A DNA stretch of 57,761 bases from Micromonospora qiuiae (GTDB lineage: Bacteria; Actinomycetota; Actinomycetes; Mycobacteriales; Micromonosporaceae). The notes under the pieces are model-generated. The model saw nothing but the letters and a program-made list of their open reading frames with translations. It was not told the origin of the DNA and ran no database searches. This document shows positions 16,134 to 23,148 of this stretch, one piece after another. The stretch is from assembly GCF_016863555.1 (NCBI RefSeq), contig NZ_BOPC01000047.1:1-57761 (forward strand), given 5' to 3'. The number at the start of each line of letters is the position of its first letter. Positions within the stretch are counted from its first letter, which is position 1. Made by a program: the position numbers and the translations under genes.

Positions 16134-16738
16134 CCGGAGGGCACCGGGCCCGCCGAAGGGACCGATTCGACGATCGTCTCGGAGATCGGGGCCACCCATT
16201 GTAGCCCTTCGCCGTAGAAATGCGGCACCCGGACGGTGACCGCGGTCTCCCGGTCGACCGTCGTCAACTCCGTGACGTCGGCCTGCTCCGTCGCGTGCCA
16301 GCAGACCGCGTTGACCACGTAGACGTGGTCGGTGGCCTGCACCTCGGGCTCGGCGCCGCCGCAGGCCACCGTCAGCGCCGGGTCGCCGTACGCGGCGTTC
16401 TGCTCGGGCCCGGCGGTGACCGGTCGCTGCGGCAGGTCGCGGATCGAGGCGGGCAGCTGGGACAGCAGGGCACGGCAGACGATCGCCGGGCGCTCGGCCA
16501 GCGTAGGGGCGGCCATCTCGACCGGCGCGGTGGAGTGCGGCTGGGCCGCGGTCGGCGAGGGGTCCGGCGCGGCGGCCGGGCTGGCCGGGGCGAGATTCGC
16601 GAACGCCAGCGCGCCCACCAGCAGCGTCACCGGCAGAGCCACCGCCGTGGCGATCAGCGCCGCGCTGCGGTTGGACCGGTCAGGGGTCTTCGCCGGGCGC
16701 TCGGCCTCGGCGACCGGGGATTGGGTGATCTTGTCCAC
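16121..16738 (-). CDS. DUF3515 membrane-anchored protein
   Basis: Encodes 205 aa. One transmembrane helix lies at about residues 27-50 (AALIATAVALPVTLLVGALA) after a charged cytoplasmic N-terminus. A Pro/Ala/Thr-rich linker precedes an extracytoplasmic domain with paired cysteines (VCRALL, VACGG, AVCWHA, SGCTS). DUF3515 proteins sit next to ddl and thiL in many actinobacteria; function is unknown. GTG start immediately follows the stop of the upstream Lrp-like gene with no gap, implying co-translation. Confidence 0.85.
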   Translation of the reverse strand: MDKITQSPVAEAERPAKTPDRSNRSAALIATAVALPVTLLVGALAFANLAPASPAAAPDPSPTAAQPHSTAPVEMAAPTLAERPAIVCRALLSQLPASIRDLPQRPVTAGPEQNAAYGDPALTVACGGAEPEVQATDHVYVVNAVCWHATEQADVTELTTVDRETAVTVRVPHFYGEGLQWVAPISETIVESVPSAGPVPSGCTS

Positions 16739-16972
16739 TTACAAACGCACCACCGAACATGTGAGGGTGCGGGTGATGCCGGGCACCATCTGCACCTTGC
16801 TGACGATGAGTTTGCCGAGTTCGTCGACGGTGTTCGCCTCGGTGAGCACGACCACGTCGTACGGCCCGGTGACCGCGTCGACCCGGACCACGCCGGCGAG
16901 GTCCGCGATGAGACCGGCCACGTCACGCGCCCGGCCGACCTCAGTCTGGATGAGGATGTATGCCTGCACCAC
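16739..16972 (-). CDS. Stand-alone Lrp/AsnC ligand-binding (RAM) domain protein
   Basis: Encodes 77 aa. The whole protein is one RAM domain (VQAYILIQTEVGRARDVAG, then GPYDVVVLTEANTVDELGKL and VPGITRTLTCSVVRL), with no DNA-binding helix-turn-helix. Such proteins bind amino acids or act as partners to full Lrp proteins; here the ligand is unknown. It is upstream of and directly abuts DUF3515. The GTG start follows GGGAGG. Confidence 0.88.
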   Translation of the reverse strand: MVQAYILIQTEVGRARDVAGLIADLAGVVRVDAVTGPYDVVVLTEANTVDELGKLIVSKVQMVPGITRTLTCSVVRL

Positions 16973-17069
16973 GACTCGACCTCCCTCCGTCGCCGCCCGC
17001 AGGGCGGCCCGAAGGGAGAAAGTACCTTACAGACCAGGCATGATCCCTATCGGTGGTCAAGGAGAAGCG

Positions 17070-17099
17070 GTGAGCGAGCGGGACGGAGCGCCGGTGTGA
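17070..17099 (+). CDS. 9-codon mini-ORF 1 upstream of thiL
   Basis: AAGGAG at 17059-17064 leads to GTG 17070 and nine codons (VSERDGAPV), with its TGA overlapping the GTG of mini-ORF 2 at 17096. It carries the only strong ribosome site before thiL. Confidence 0.35.
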   Translation: MSERDGAPV

Positions 17100-17146
17100 G
17101 CGAGCACGGTGAGCGATCCATCGGGCTCAGCGGCGAGGCGGCGTGA
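17096..17146 (+). CDS. 16-codon mini-ORF 2 upstream of thiL
   Basis: It starts in a GTGA overlap with mini-ORF 1 and ends in a GTGA overlap with thiL (GTG 17143). It encodes VSEHGERSIGLSGEAA, with the same V-S-E opening as mini-ORF 1. The chain would deliver ribosomes to the thiL start. Confidence 0.35.
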   Translation: MSEHGERSIGLSGEAA

Positions 17147-18081
17147 GCGTCGCGGGGGTCGGGGAGTTCGGTCTGATCGACCGGGTGACCGCCCGGTTGT
17201 CGTACGGTCCCAAGGTGTTGCTCGGCCCCGGCGACGACGCGGCCGTCGTCGCCGCGCCGGACGCCCGGGTGGTCGCCTCGACCGACGTGCTGGTCGAGGG
17301 ACGGCACTTCCGCCGGGACTGGTCCGGGGCGTACGACATCGGGCGGCGGGCGGCGGCGGCCAACCTCGCCGACGTGGTGGCGATGGGCGCCGACCCGACC
17401 GCGCTGCTGGTGGCGCTCTGCGTACCGGCCGGTCTGTCCGCCGGGTGGGTGGAGGAACTGGCCGACGGGATCGGTGCGGAGGCGTCCGGCGTGGGTGCCA
17501 GCGTGGTCGGCGGAGACATGTCCGCCAGCCCCACCCTGACCATCGCGGTCACCGCTCTCGGCGACCTGGCGGGCCGGACGCCGGTCAGCCGGGCCGGTGC
17601 GCGTCCCGGCGACCTGATCGCCCTGGCCGGCCGCACCGGGTACGCGGCGGCGGGCTTCACCGTGCTCTCCCGCGGGTTCCGCACGCCGCGGCTGCTGGTC
17701 GAGGCGTACCGCCGGCCCGAGGTGCCCTATCCGGCCGGGCCGTTGGCAGCCCGGCTCGGTGCCACCGCCATGATCGACGTCTCGGACGGGCTGCTTGCCG
17801 ACCTCGGGCACGTGGCGACGGCGAGCGGGGTGGCCATCGACGTCGAGCGGGACGCCTTCGACGTGCCGCCGCAGATGCGCGACGCCGCCCAGGCGCTCGG
17901 TGTCGACCCGTACGCCTGGCTGCTGACCGGTGGCGACGACCACGCGCTGGCCGCGGCCTTCCCACCGGCGACGGTGCTGCCCGATGGCTGGGGGGTCATC
18001 GGCCGGGTCACCGAGGGTGCCGGTGTGACCGTGGACGGCGCCCCGTTCGACGGTCCGGCCGGCTGGGACCACTTCCGCTGA
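17143..18081 (+). CDS. thiL: Thiamine-monophosphate kinase
   Basis: Encodes 312 aa, phosphorylating thiamine monophosphate to the active diphosphate. It is an AIR-synthase/PurM-type ATPase: GEFGLIDRVTARL at the N-terminus, GPGDDAAVV with the metal-binding Asp pair, VGGDMSASP, and SDGLLADLGHVA and LLTGGDDHAL in the C-terminal half. Length is typical. It has no ribosome site of its own; two coupled mini-ORFs precede the GTG start. Confidence 0.95.
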   Translation: MSVAGVGEFGLIDRVTARLSYGPKVLLGPGDDAAVVAAPDARVVASTDVLVEGRHFRRDWSGAYDIGRRAAAANLADVVAMGADPTALLVALCVPAGLSAGWVEELADGIGAEASGVGASVVGGDMSASPTLTIAVTALGDLAGRTPVSRAGARPGDLIALAGRTGYAAAGFTVLSRGFRTPRLLVEAYRRPEVPYPAGPLAARLGATAMIDVSDGLLADLGHVATASGVAIDVERDAFDVPPQMRDAAQALGVDPYAWLLTGGDDHALAAAFPPATVLPDGWGVIGRVTEGAGVTVDGAPFDGPAGWDHFR

Positions 18082-18113
18082 GGCCGCTTCCCGGTCCGGA
18101 GCCGTCGAGGTCG

Positions 18114-18128
18114 TAACCTTCTCGGGTG
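18114..18128 (+). promoter_or_regulatory. Leaderless promoter of the GNAT gene
   Basis: TAACCT at 18114-18119 lies exactly 6 nt before the GTG start at 18126, and there is no Shine-Dalgarno sequence between them. That spacing places the transcription start on or next to the start codon. Confidence 0.5.
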
Positions 18129-18593
18129 CAGGAGATCGAAATCCACGAGGTGCCGTTCGACTCGCCGGTGGCGCAGCGGTTGATCACCGCCGCCCTGGCC
18201 GACCTGGGCGCCCGGTACGGCGGCAACGGCGACGACACCCCGGTCGACCCCAGCGAGTTCGTACCGCCGGCCGGGGCGTTCCTGGTCGCGCGGCTCGACG
18301 GGCAGCCGGTCGGCTGCGGCGGCTGGCGCAGCCACGGTGACGAGGGCGACACCGCCGAGCTGAAGCGGATGTACACCGCACCGCAGGCCCGGGGGCGCGG
18401 GGTGGCCCGGACGGTGCTGGCCGCCATCGAAGGCTCGGCCCGCGAGCACGGCCGCAAGCGGATCATCCTGGAGTGCGGCGACCGCCAGCCCGAGGCGATC
18501 GCGTTGTACACCGCGGCCGGCTACGAGCGGATCCCCAACTTCGGCTTCTACGCCGACGCACCCGGCTGCCTCTCCTTCGCCCGGACGCTGTGA
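18126..18593 (+). CDS. GNAT-family N-acetyltransferase
   Basis: Encodes 155 aa. The acetyl-CoA pyrophosphate loop is seen in LKRMYTAPQARGRGVARTVL, followed by the beta-4/alpha-4 region IILECGDRQPEAIALYTAAGY. The substrate is unknown. The start appears leaderless. The stop codon is directly followed by the two-part repeat at 18594. Confidence 0.88.
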   Translation: MQEIEIHEVPFDSPVAQRLITAALADLGARYGGNGDDTPVDPSEFVPPAGAFLVARLDGQPVGCGGWRSHGDEGDTAELKRMYTAPQARGRGVARTVLAAIEGSAREHGRKRIILECGDRQPEAIALYTAAGYERIPNFGFYADAPGCLSFARTL

Positions 18594-18645
18594 AAGGAAG
18601 GGCCCCTTTTTAACGCCTGGTGTATAGGAAGGGCCCCTTTTTAAC
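18594..18645 (+). repeat. Two-part repeat, copy 1
   Basis: Two GGAAGGGCCCCTTTTTAAC halves start at 18596 and 18627, 31 bp apart, directly after the GNAT stop. The halves can pair with each other in RNA (G.U allowed), leaving a T-run, so terminator function is plausible. Confidence 0.85.
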
Positions 18646-18716
18646 ATCCGCAGCGAGCGAGCGGGCCGACCCGGTGCGCCGTATGGGGGCCTGGCGGCCG
18701 TACGCGGACAAGACGA

Positions 18717-18744
18717 TGCCGGCGGACCTCCTGGCCCGCCGGCA
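18717..18744 (-). terminator. rpmB terminator
   Basis: A 9-bp perfect stem (18717-18725 with 18736-18744) and 10-nt loop lie about 33 bp beyond the rpmB stop in the leftward direction, followed by a T-rich ATCGTCTTGT on that strand. Confidence 0.55.
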
Positions 18745-18777
18745 ACCGATGATCGTGGCGTGTCGGGTGTTACCGCG

Positions 18778-18969
18778 TCAGGCGCGGGCGACCTTGCCCG
18801 CCTTGATGCAGGACGTGCAGACCTTCAGCTTCTTGGTCGTGCCGCCACCGGCCGGGGTGCGCACCGACTGGATGTTCGGGTTCCAGCGGCGGTTGGTCCG
18901 CCGGTGCGAGTGGGACACGTTGTGGCCGAAGCCCGGCCCCTTGCCACAGACGTCGCACACGCTAGCCAC
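18778..18969 (-). CDS. rpmB: 50S ribosomal protein L28
   Basis: Encodes 63 aa. It has the zinc-ribbon (C+) form of L28: CDVCGKGP at residues 5-12 and CTSCIKAG near residue 52. It also has the conserved VSHSHRRTNRRWNPNIQSVR. Zinc-containing L28 is often replaced by a zinc-free paralogue under zinc limitation in actinobacteria; that paralogue is not in this window. Transcribed alone and divergent from the DAK gene, as in many actinobacteria next to recG. Confidence 0.96.
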   Translation of the reverse strand: MASVCDVCGKGPGFGHNVSHSHRRTNRRWNPNIQSVRTPAGGGTTKKLKVCTSCIKAGKVARA

Positions 18970-19128
18970 GGGATACTCCTGAGTTTGAAACGTTCATGAG
19001 GTCGCCGCCAGGCGCTGCCCGGGCAACCTGGCCAGGTTACCCGATGCCGGAGCCACCCGCCCAACCGGGCTCAGCCCTCGCCCTCCCGGGCCCGCTGGCC
19101 GGCATGCCGGGCTGCACCTGGCCGGGCT

Positions 19129-19180
19129 GTTAAAAAGGGACCCTTCCTATACACCAGGAGTTAAAAGGGGGCCCTTCCTT
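19129..19180 (-). repeat. Two-part repeat, copy 2
   Basis: Minus-strand copy. The halves end at 19147 and 19178 (31 bp apart). One half reads GGAAGGGTCCC, breaking the GGGCCC centre. This is the only copy not located after a stop codon: it lies between divergent rpmB and the DAK gene. Confidence 0.8.
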
Positions 19181-19225
19181 CCACCGCACCTGCCCGGCGG
19201 TCCGGCGGGTGTCAGCGTACGTTAG

Positions 19226-19240
19226 TAGGCTTCCACCGTG
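19226..19240 (+). promoter_or_regulatory. Leaderless promoter of the DAK gene
   Basis: TAGGCT at 19226-19231 lies exactly 6 nt before the GTG start at 19238 with no ribosome site between. Confidence 0.45.
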
Positions 19241-20833
19241 CTGGACACCCTCGACGCCGCTGCTGTGCGCCGCTGGTGCGCCAGGGGCCTGGCCGCGCTC
19301 AAGCGGCACCAGGGGGAGATCGACGACCTCAACGTCTACCCGGTGCCCGACGGCGACACCGGCACCAATCTGGTGCTCACCCTCACCTCGGCGCAGCAGG
19401 CCCTGGCGATGGATCTCGACACCCTCGCCGACGGCGCCTCGACCGCGCACGGGCACGCACTGCGCCTGATGGCCCGGGGCGCCCTGCTCGGCGCGCGGGG
19501 CAACTCCGGCGTCATCCTGTCGCAGATCCTGCGGGGTTTCGCCGACGCGTTGGCCACGGTGCCGGCGGTGCGGGGCCGGGAGTTGGCCGCCGCGCTGCGC
19601 GATGCGACCACCGCGGCGTACGCGGCAGTCGCCCGGCCGGTGGAAGGCACCGTGCTCACGGTGGTCTCCGCAGCGGCCGGTGCGGCCGAGCGGGCCGGCA
19701 GCGACGAGCTGCGGGCGGTGGCCCGGGCGGCGGCGGGCGCCGCGGCGACGGCCCTGGCCCGCACGCCCGAGCAGTTGCCGGCGCTGGCCCGCGCCGGGGT
19801 GGTCGACGCCGGTGGGCAGGGGCTCTGCCTGCTGTTGGACGCCCTGGTCGAGGTGGTCACGGGGGAGAGCCCGGAGCGTCCCGCGCCGGCTGCCCGGATG
19901 GTGCCGCCGCCGGTCACCGCCGCCCGGGAGACCGGCTCCCTGGAGTACGCCTACGAGGTGCAATTCCTGCTCGACGCCGCACCCGAGGCCGTCCGGCGGA
20001 TGCAGGACACCCTGGCCGCGCTCGGTGACTCCCTGGTGGTGGTCGGCGACAGCGGCACCTGGCAGGTCCACGTGCACGTCAACGATGTCGGTGCGGCGAT
20101 CGAGGCCGGCGTGGTGGCGGGCCGCCCGCACCAGATCTCGGTGACCCGCTTCGCCGACCAGACGGCGCCGGTCCCGTCGCCGGACGGCCGGGCCGCCGTG
20201 GTGGTGGCCGCCGGCTCCGGGCTCGCCGAACTCTTCGCCGCCGAGGGGGCGGTCACGGTGCCCGGCAACCCCTCCACGGGAGAGCTGCTGGAAGCCGTCC
20301 GGGCCACCGCCGCGGCCCGCGTGGTGGTGCTGCCGAACGACCCCGACGCGCAGGCGGTGGCGAACCAGGTCGCCGAGGAGGCGCATCGGCTCGGGGTGAC
20401 GGTCAGCGTGGTGCCCACCCGGTCGCCGGTGCAGGCACTGGCCGCCCTCGCCGTACGCGACCCACGTCGCCGCTTCTCCGACGACGTGATCGCGATGGCC
20501 GAGGCCGCGGGTGCCTGCCGGTACGCCGAGGTGTGCCACGCTGGCCGGGAGGCGCTCACCGTCGCCGGACCCTGTCGCGCCGGTGACGTGCTCGCCCTGG
20601 TCGAGGGGGAGGTGCACCTGATCGGCAACGACCTCGTCGACACCTGCGTGGCCCTGGTCGACGGCATGCTCGGCGGCGGTGGTGAGCTGGTCACCCTGCT
20701 CGTCGGGGCCGACGCGCCGGACGGGTTGGCCGACGCGGTGCAGACCCACATCGCGCGCCGCTGGCCCTTCGTCGAGGTGCAGGCGTACCCGGGCGGGCAG
20801 CCGCGCTATCCCCTGTTGGTAGGTGTCGAATGA
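19238..20833 (+). CDS. DAK/DhaL-domain kinase, FakA-like
   Basis: Encodes 531 aa. The N-terminal DhaL domain (about 9-190) has the ADP/Mg-binding signature DLNVYPVPDGDTGTNL and ARGNSGVILSQILRGF. The middle and C-terminal regions match the DAK1_2/YloV family (about 220-531; e.g. VVGDSGTWQVHVHVNDVG). Firmicute FakA phosphorylates fatty acids bound to FakB; no FakB (DegV) gene is in the window, so fatty-acid kinase is an inference. It overlaps recG by 4 bp (ATGA), an arrangement conserved in actinobacteria. Confidence 0.88.
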   Translation: MLDTLDAAAVRRWCARGLAALKRHQGEIDDLNVYPVPDGDTGTNLVLTLTSAQQALAMDLDTLADGASTAHGHALRLMARGALLGARGNSGVILSQILRGFADALATVPAVRGRELAAALRDATTAAYAAVARPVEGTVLTVVSAAAGAAERAGSDELRAVARAAAGAAATALARTPEQLPALARAGVVDAGGQGLCLLLDALVEVVTGESPERPAPAARMVPPPVTAARETGSLEYAYEVQFLLDAAPEAVRRMQDTLAALGDSLVVVGDSGTWQVHVHVNDVGAAIEAGVVAGRPHQISVTRFADQTAPVPSPDGRAAVVVAAGSGLAELFAAEGAVTVPGNPSTGELLEAVRATAAARVVVLPNDPDAQAVANQVAEEAHRLGVTVSVVPTRSPVQALAALAVRDPRRRFSDDVIAMAEAAGACRYAEVCHAGREALTVAGPCRAGDVLALVEGEVHLIGNDLVDTCVALVDGMLGGGGELVTLLVGADAPDGLADAVQTHIARRWPFVEVQAYPGGQPRYPLLVGVE

Positions 20834-23034
20834 CCACCGAGGCGTCCACCGTGGACACCCCGCTGAAGAAGCTGGTCGGCGAGAAGACCGCCAAGGCGCT
20901 GGCCAGCCACCTCGACCTGCACACCGCAGGTGACCTGATCTACCACTTCCCGCGCCGTTACGACGAGCGCGGCGAACACACCGACATCCGGGCGCTCGAC
21001 GTCGGCGAGCAGGTCACCGTGCTGGCCCAGGTGCAGCGCACCGCCGTACGCCCGATGCGCCAGCGCCGGGGCAACCTGCTGGAGGTGACCGTCGGCGACG
21101 GCTCCGGCGGCACCCTCTCGCTGACCTTCTTCGGCAACCAGGCATGGCGCGAGCGGGAGCTGCGCCCCGGCCGGTGGGGGCTGTTCGCCGGCAAGGTCAC
21201 CGAGTTCCGGGGCAAGCGTCAGCTCAACGGGCCGGAGTACGTCCTGCTCGGCGACCAGACCGACGGCGAGGCCGCGGCCAGCGAGCAGATCGAGGAGTTC
21301 GCCGGGGCGCTCATTCCGGTCTACCCGGCCGCTGCGGCCGTGCCGACCTGGGTGATCGCCCGTTGCGTCCGGGTGGTGCTGGACACCGTGGCACCGCCGG
21401 AGGATCCGCTGCCCGCCGCGGTGCGGGCCAGCCGGAAGCTGGTCGGCCTCGGCGGGGCGTTGCGCGAGATCCACCGCCCGTCCAGCCGGGAGGAGCTCTA
21501 CCGGGCCCGCCGACGGTTGAAGTGGGACGAGGCGTTCGCCGTGCAGCTGACCCTGGTGCGGCGCAAGCATCAGGCCGCCGCCTGGCCGGCGCGGCCCCGG
21601 CCGCTGCGGGCGGGCGGCCTGCTGGACGCGTTCGACGCCCGACTGCCGTACGAGCTGACCAGTGGCCAGCGCGACGTGGGCAGTGAGATCGCGGCGGACC
21701 TGGCCACCGGCCATCCGATGCACCGCCTGTTGCAGGGCGAGGTCGGCTCGGGCAAGACCGTGGTGGCGCTGCGGGCCATGCTCCAGGTGGTCGACGCGGG
21801 TGGCCAGGCCGCGCTGCTCGCCCCGACGGAGGTGCTCGCCGCCCAGCACTACCGGGGCATGCTCGACCTGCTCGGCCCGCTGGCCCAGGCCGGTGAGCTG
21901 GGTGCCGCCGAGCATGCCACCCGGGTCGAGCTGGTCACCGGCTCGCTCGGCGCGGCGGCCCGGCGGCGGGCGCTGGCCGAGGTCGCCAGCGGCGCCGCCG
22001 GCATCGTGCTCGGCACCCACGCTCTGCTCTACGAGGGAGTCGACTTCGCCGATCTCGGCCTGGTGGTGGTCGACGAGCAGCACCGCTTCGGCGTGGAGCA
22101 GCGCGACGCGTTGCGCGCCAAGGCCGAGCAACCGCCGCACGTGCTGGTGATGACCGCCACCCCGATCCCGCGTACGGTGGCCATGACGGTCTACGGCGAC
22201 CTGGAGATCTCCACCCTGTCCCAGTTGCCGCGCGGCCGGTCGCCGATCGCCTCGCACGTGGTGCCGGCCGCCGAGAAGCCGGCCTTCCTCGACCGGGCCT
22301 GGCACCGGCTGCGTGAGGAGGTCGCCGCCGGCCACCAGGCGTACGTGGTCTGCCCGCGCATCGGTGACGCCACCGGCGCGGCCGAGGAGGAGTCGCCGGC
22401 CGTCGACGACACCGGGCGGCGACCGCCGCTCGCGGTGGCCGAGGTCGCCCCGCTGCTGGCCGAGGGGCCGCTGCACGGGCTGCGCATCGGCGTCCTGCAC
22501 GGCCGGCTGCCCGCCGACGAGAAGGACGCGGTGATGCGCTCCTTCGCCGGCGGCGAGCTGGACGTGCTGGTGGCCACCACGGTGGTCGAGGTCGGCGTGG
22601 ACGTGCCCAATGCGACCATGATGGTGGTGCTGGACGCTGACCGCTTCGGGGTTTCCCAGCTGCATCAGCTGCGGGGCCGGGTGGGCCGGGGCAGCGCCGC
22701 CGGGCTCTGCCTGCTGGTGACCGAGGCGGCCGAGGGAAGCAGCGCGCGGGAGCGGCTGGACGCGGTCGCCTCCACCACGGACGGCTTCAAGCTTGCCGAG
22801 CTCGACCTGGAACAGCGGCGGGAGGGCGATGTGCTGGGTGCCGCCCAGTCCGGCCACCGTTCCCATCTGCGGCTGCTGTCGCTGCTGCGCGACGCCGACC
22901 TGATCCGCGACGCCCGGGCGGAGGCCATCGCCCTGGTGGAGGAGGATCCCGACCTGTCCCGGCATCCGGCGCTGGCCGCCTCGGTCGCGGCCCTGGTCGA
23001 CGCCGACCGCGCCGAGTACCTCGAAAAGGGCTGA
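20830..23034 (+). CDS. recG: ATP-dependent DNA helicase RecG
   Basis: Encodes 734 aa, the fork-reversal and branch-migration helicase. The N-terminal wedge/OB domain (about 60-160) precedes superfamily 2 motifs: Walker A GEVGSGKTVVAL, motif Ia LLAPTEVLAAQHY, motif II DEQH (VVVDEQHRFGVEQRD), motif III TATPIPRT, motif V VATTVVEVGVDVPNA and motif VI QLRGRVGRG. An Asp-Glu-rich insertion near residues 510-535 (GAAEEESPAVDDTG) extends the usual length slightly. ATG overlaps the stop of the DAK gene. Confidence 0.96.
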   Translation: MTTEASTVDTPLKKLVGEKTAKALASHLDLHTAGDLIYHFPRRYDERGEHTDIRALDVGEQVTVLAQVQRTAVRPMRQRRGNLLEVTVGDGSGGTLSLTFFGNQAWRERELRPGRWGLFAGKVTEFRGKRQLNGPEYVLLGDQTDGEAAASEQIEEFAGALIPVYPAAAAVPTWVIARCVRVVLDTVAPPEDPLPAAVRASRKLVGLGGALREIHRPSSREELYRARRRLKWDEAFAVQLTLVRRKHQAAAWPARPRPLRAGGLLDAFDARLPYELTSGQRDVGSEIAADLATGHPMHRLLQGEVGSGKTVVALRAMLQVVDAGGQAALLAPTEVLAAQHYRGMLDLLGPLAQAGELGAAEHATRVELVTGSLGAAARRRALAEVASGAAGIVLGTHALLYEGVDFADLGLVVVDEQHRFGVEQRDALRAKAEQPPHVLVMTATPIPRTVAMTVYGDLEISTLSQLPRGRSPIASHVVPAAEKPAFLDRAWHRLREEVAAGHQAYVVCPRIGDATGAAEEESPAVDDTGRRPPLAVAEVAPLLAEGPLHGLRIGVLHGRLPADEKDAVMRSFAGGELDVLVATTVVEVGVDVPNATMMVVLDADRFGVSQLHQLRGRVGRGSAAGLCLLVTEAAEGSSARERLDAVASTTDGFKLAELDLEQRREGDVLGAAQSGHRSHLRLLSLLRDADLIRDARAEAIALVEEDPDLSRHPALAASVAALVDADRAEYLEKG

Positions 23035-23064
23035 AGGGCGTGCCGACCGCAGTCGGCACGCCCT
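23035..23064. terminator. recG bidirectional terminator
   Basis: A perfect 13-bp stem (23035-23047 with 23052-23064) with a CGCA tetraloop begins 1 nt after the recG stop, between convergent genes. Confidence 0.85.
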
Positions 23065-23070
23065 CAGCTG

Positions 23071-23126
23071 GTGTAAGGAAGGGCCCCCTATTAACGCCCT
23101 GGGTAGAGAAAGGGCCCCTTCTTAAC
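23071..23126 (+). repeat. Two-part repeat, copy 3
   Basis: Halves at 23077 and 23108 (31 bp apart) follow the recG terminator, in recG sense orientation. The first half ends CCCCCTATTAAC, the second CCCCTTCTTAAC. Confidence 0.85.
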
Positions 23127-23148
23127 GTTCCGCTTCGCTCGACTCAGC

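Noticed and set aside
18651..18670. GAGCGAGCG run as another mini-ORF leader
   Set aside because: There is no start codon in phase and no overlapping downstream gene.
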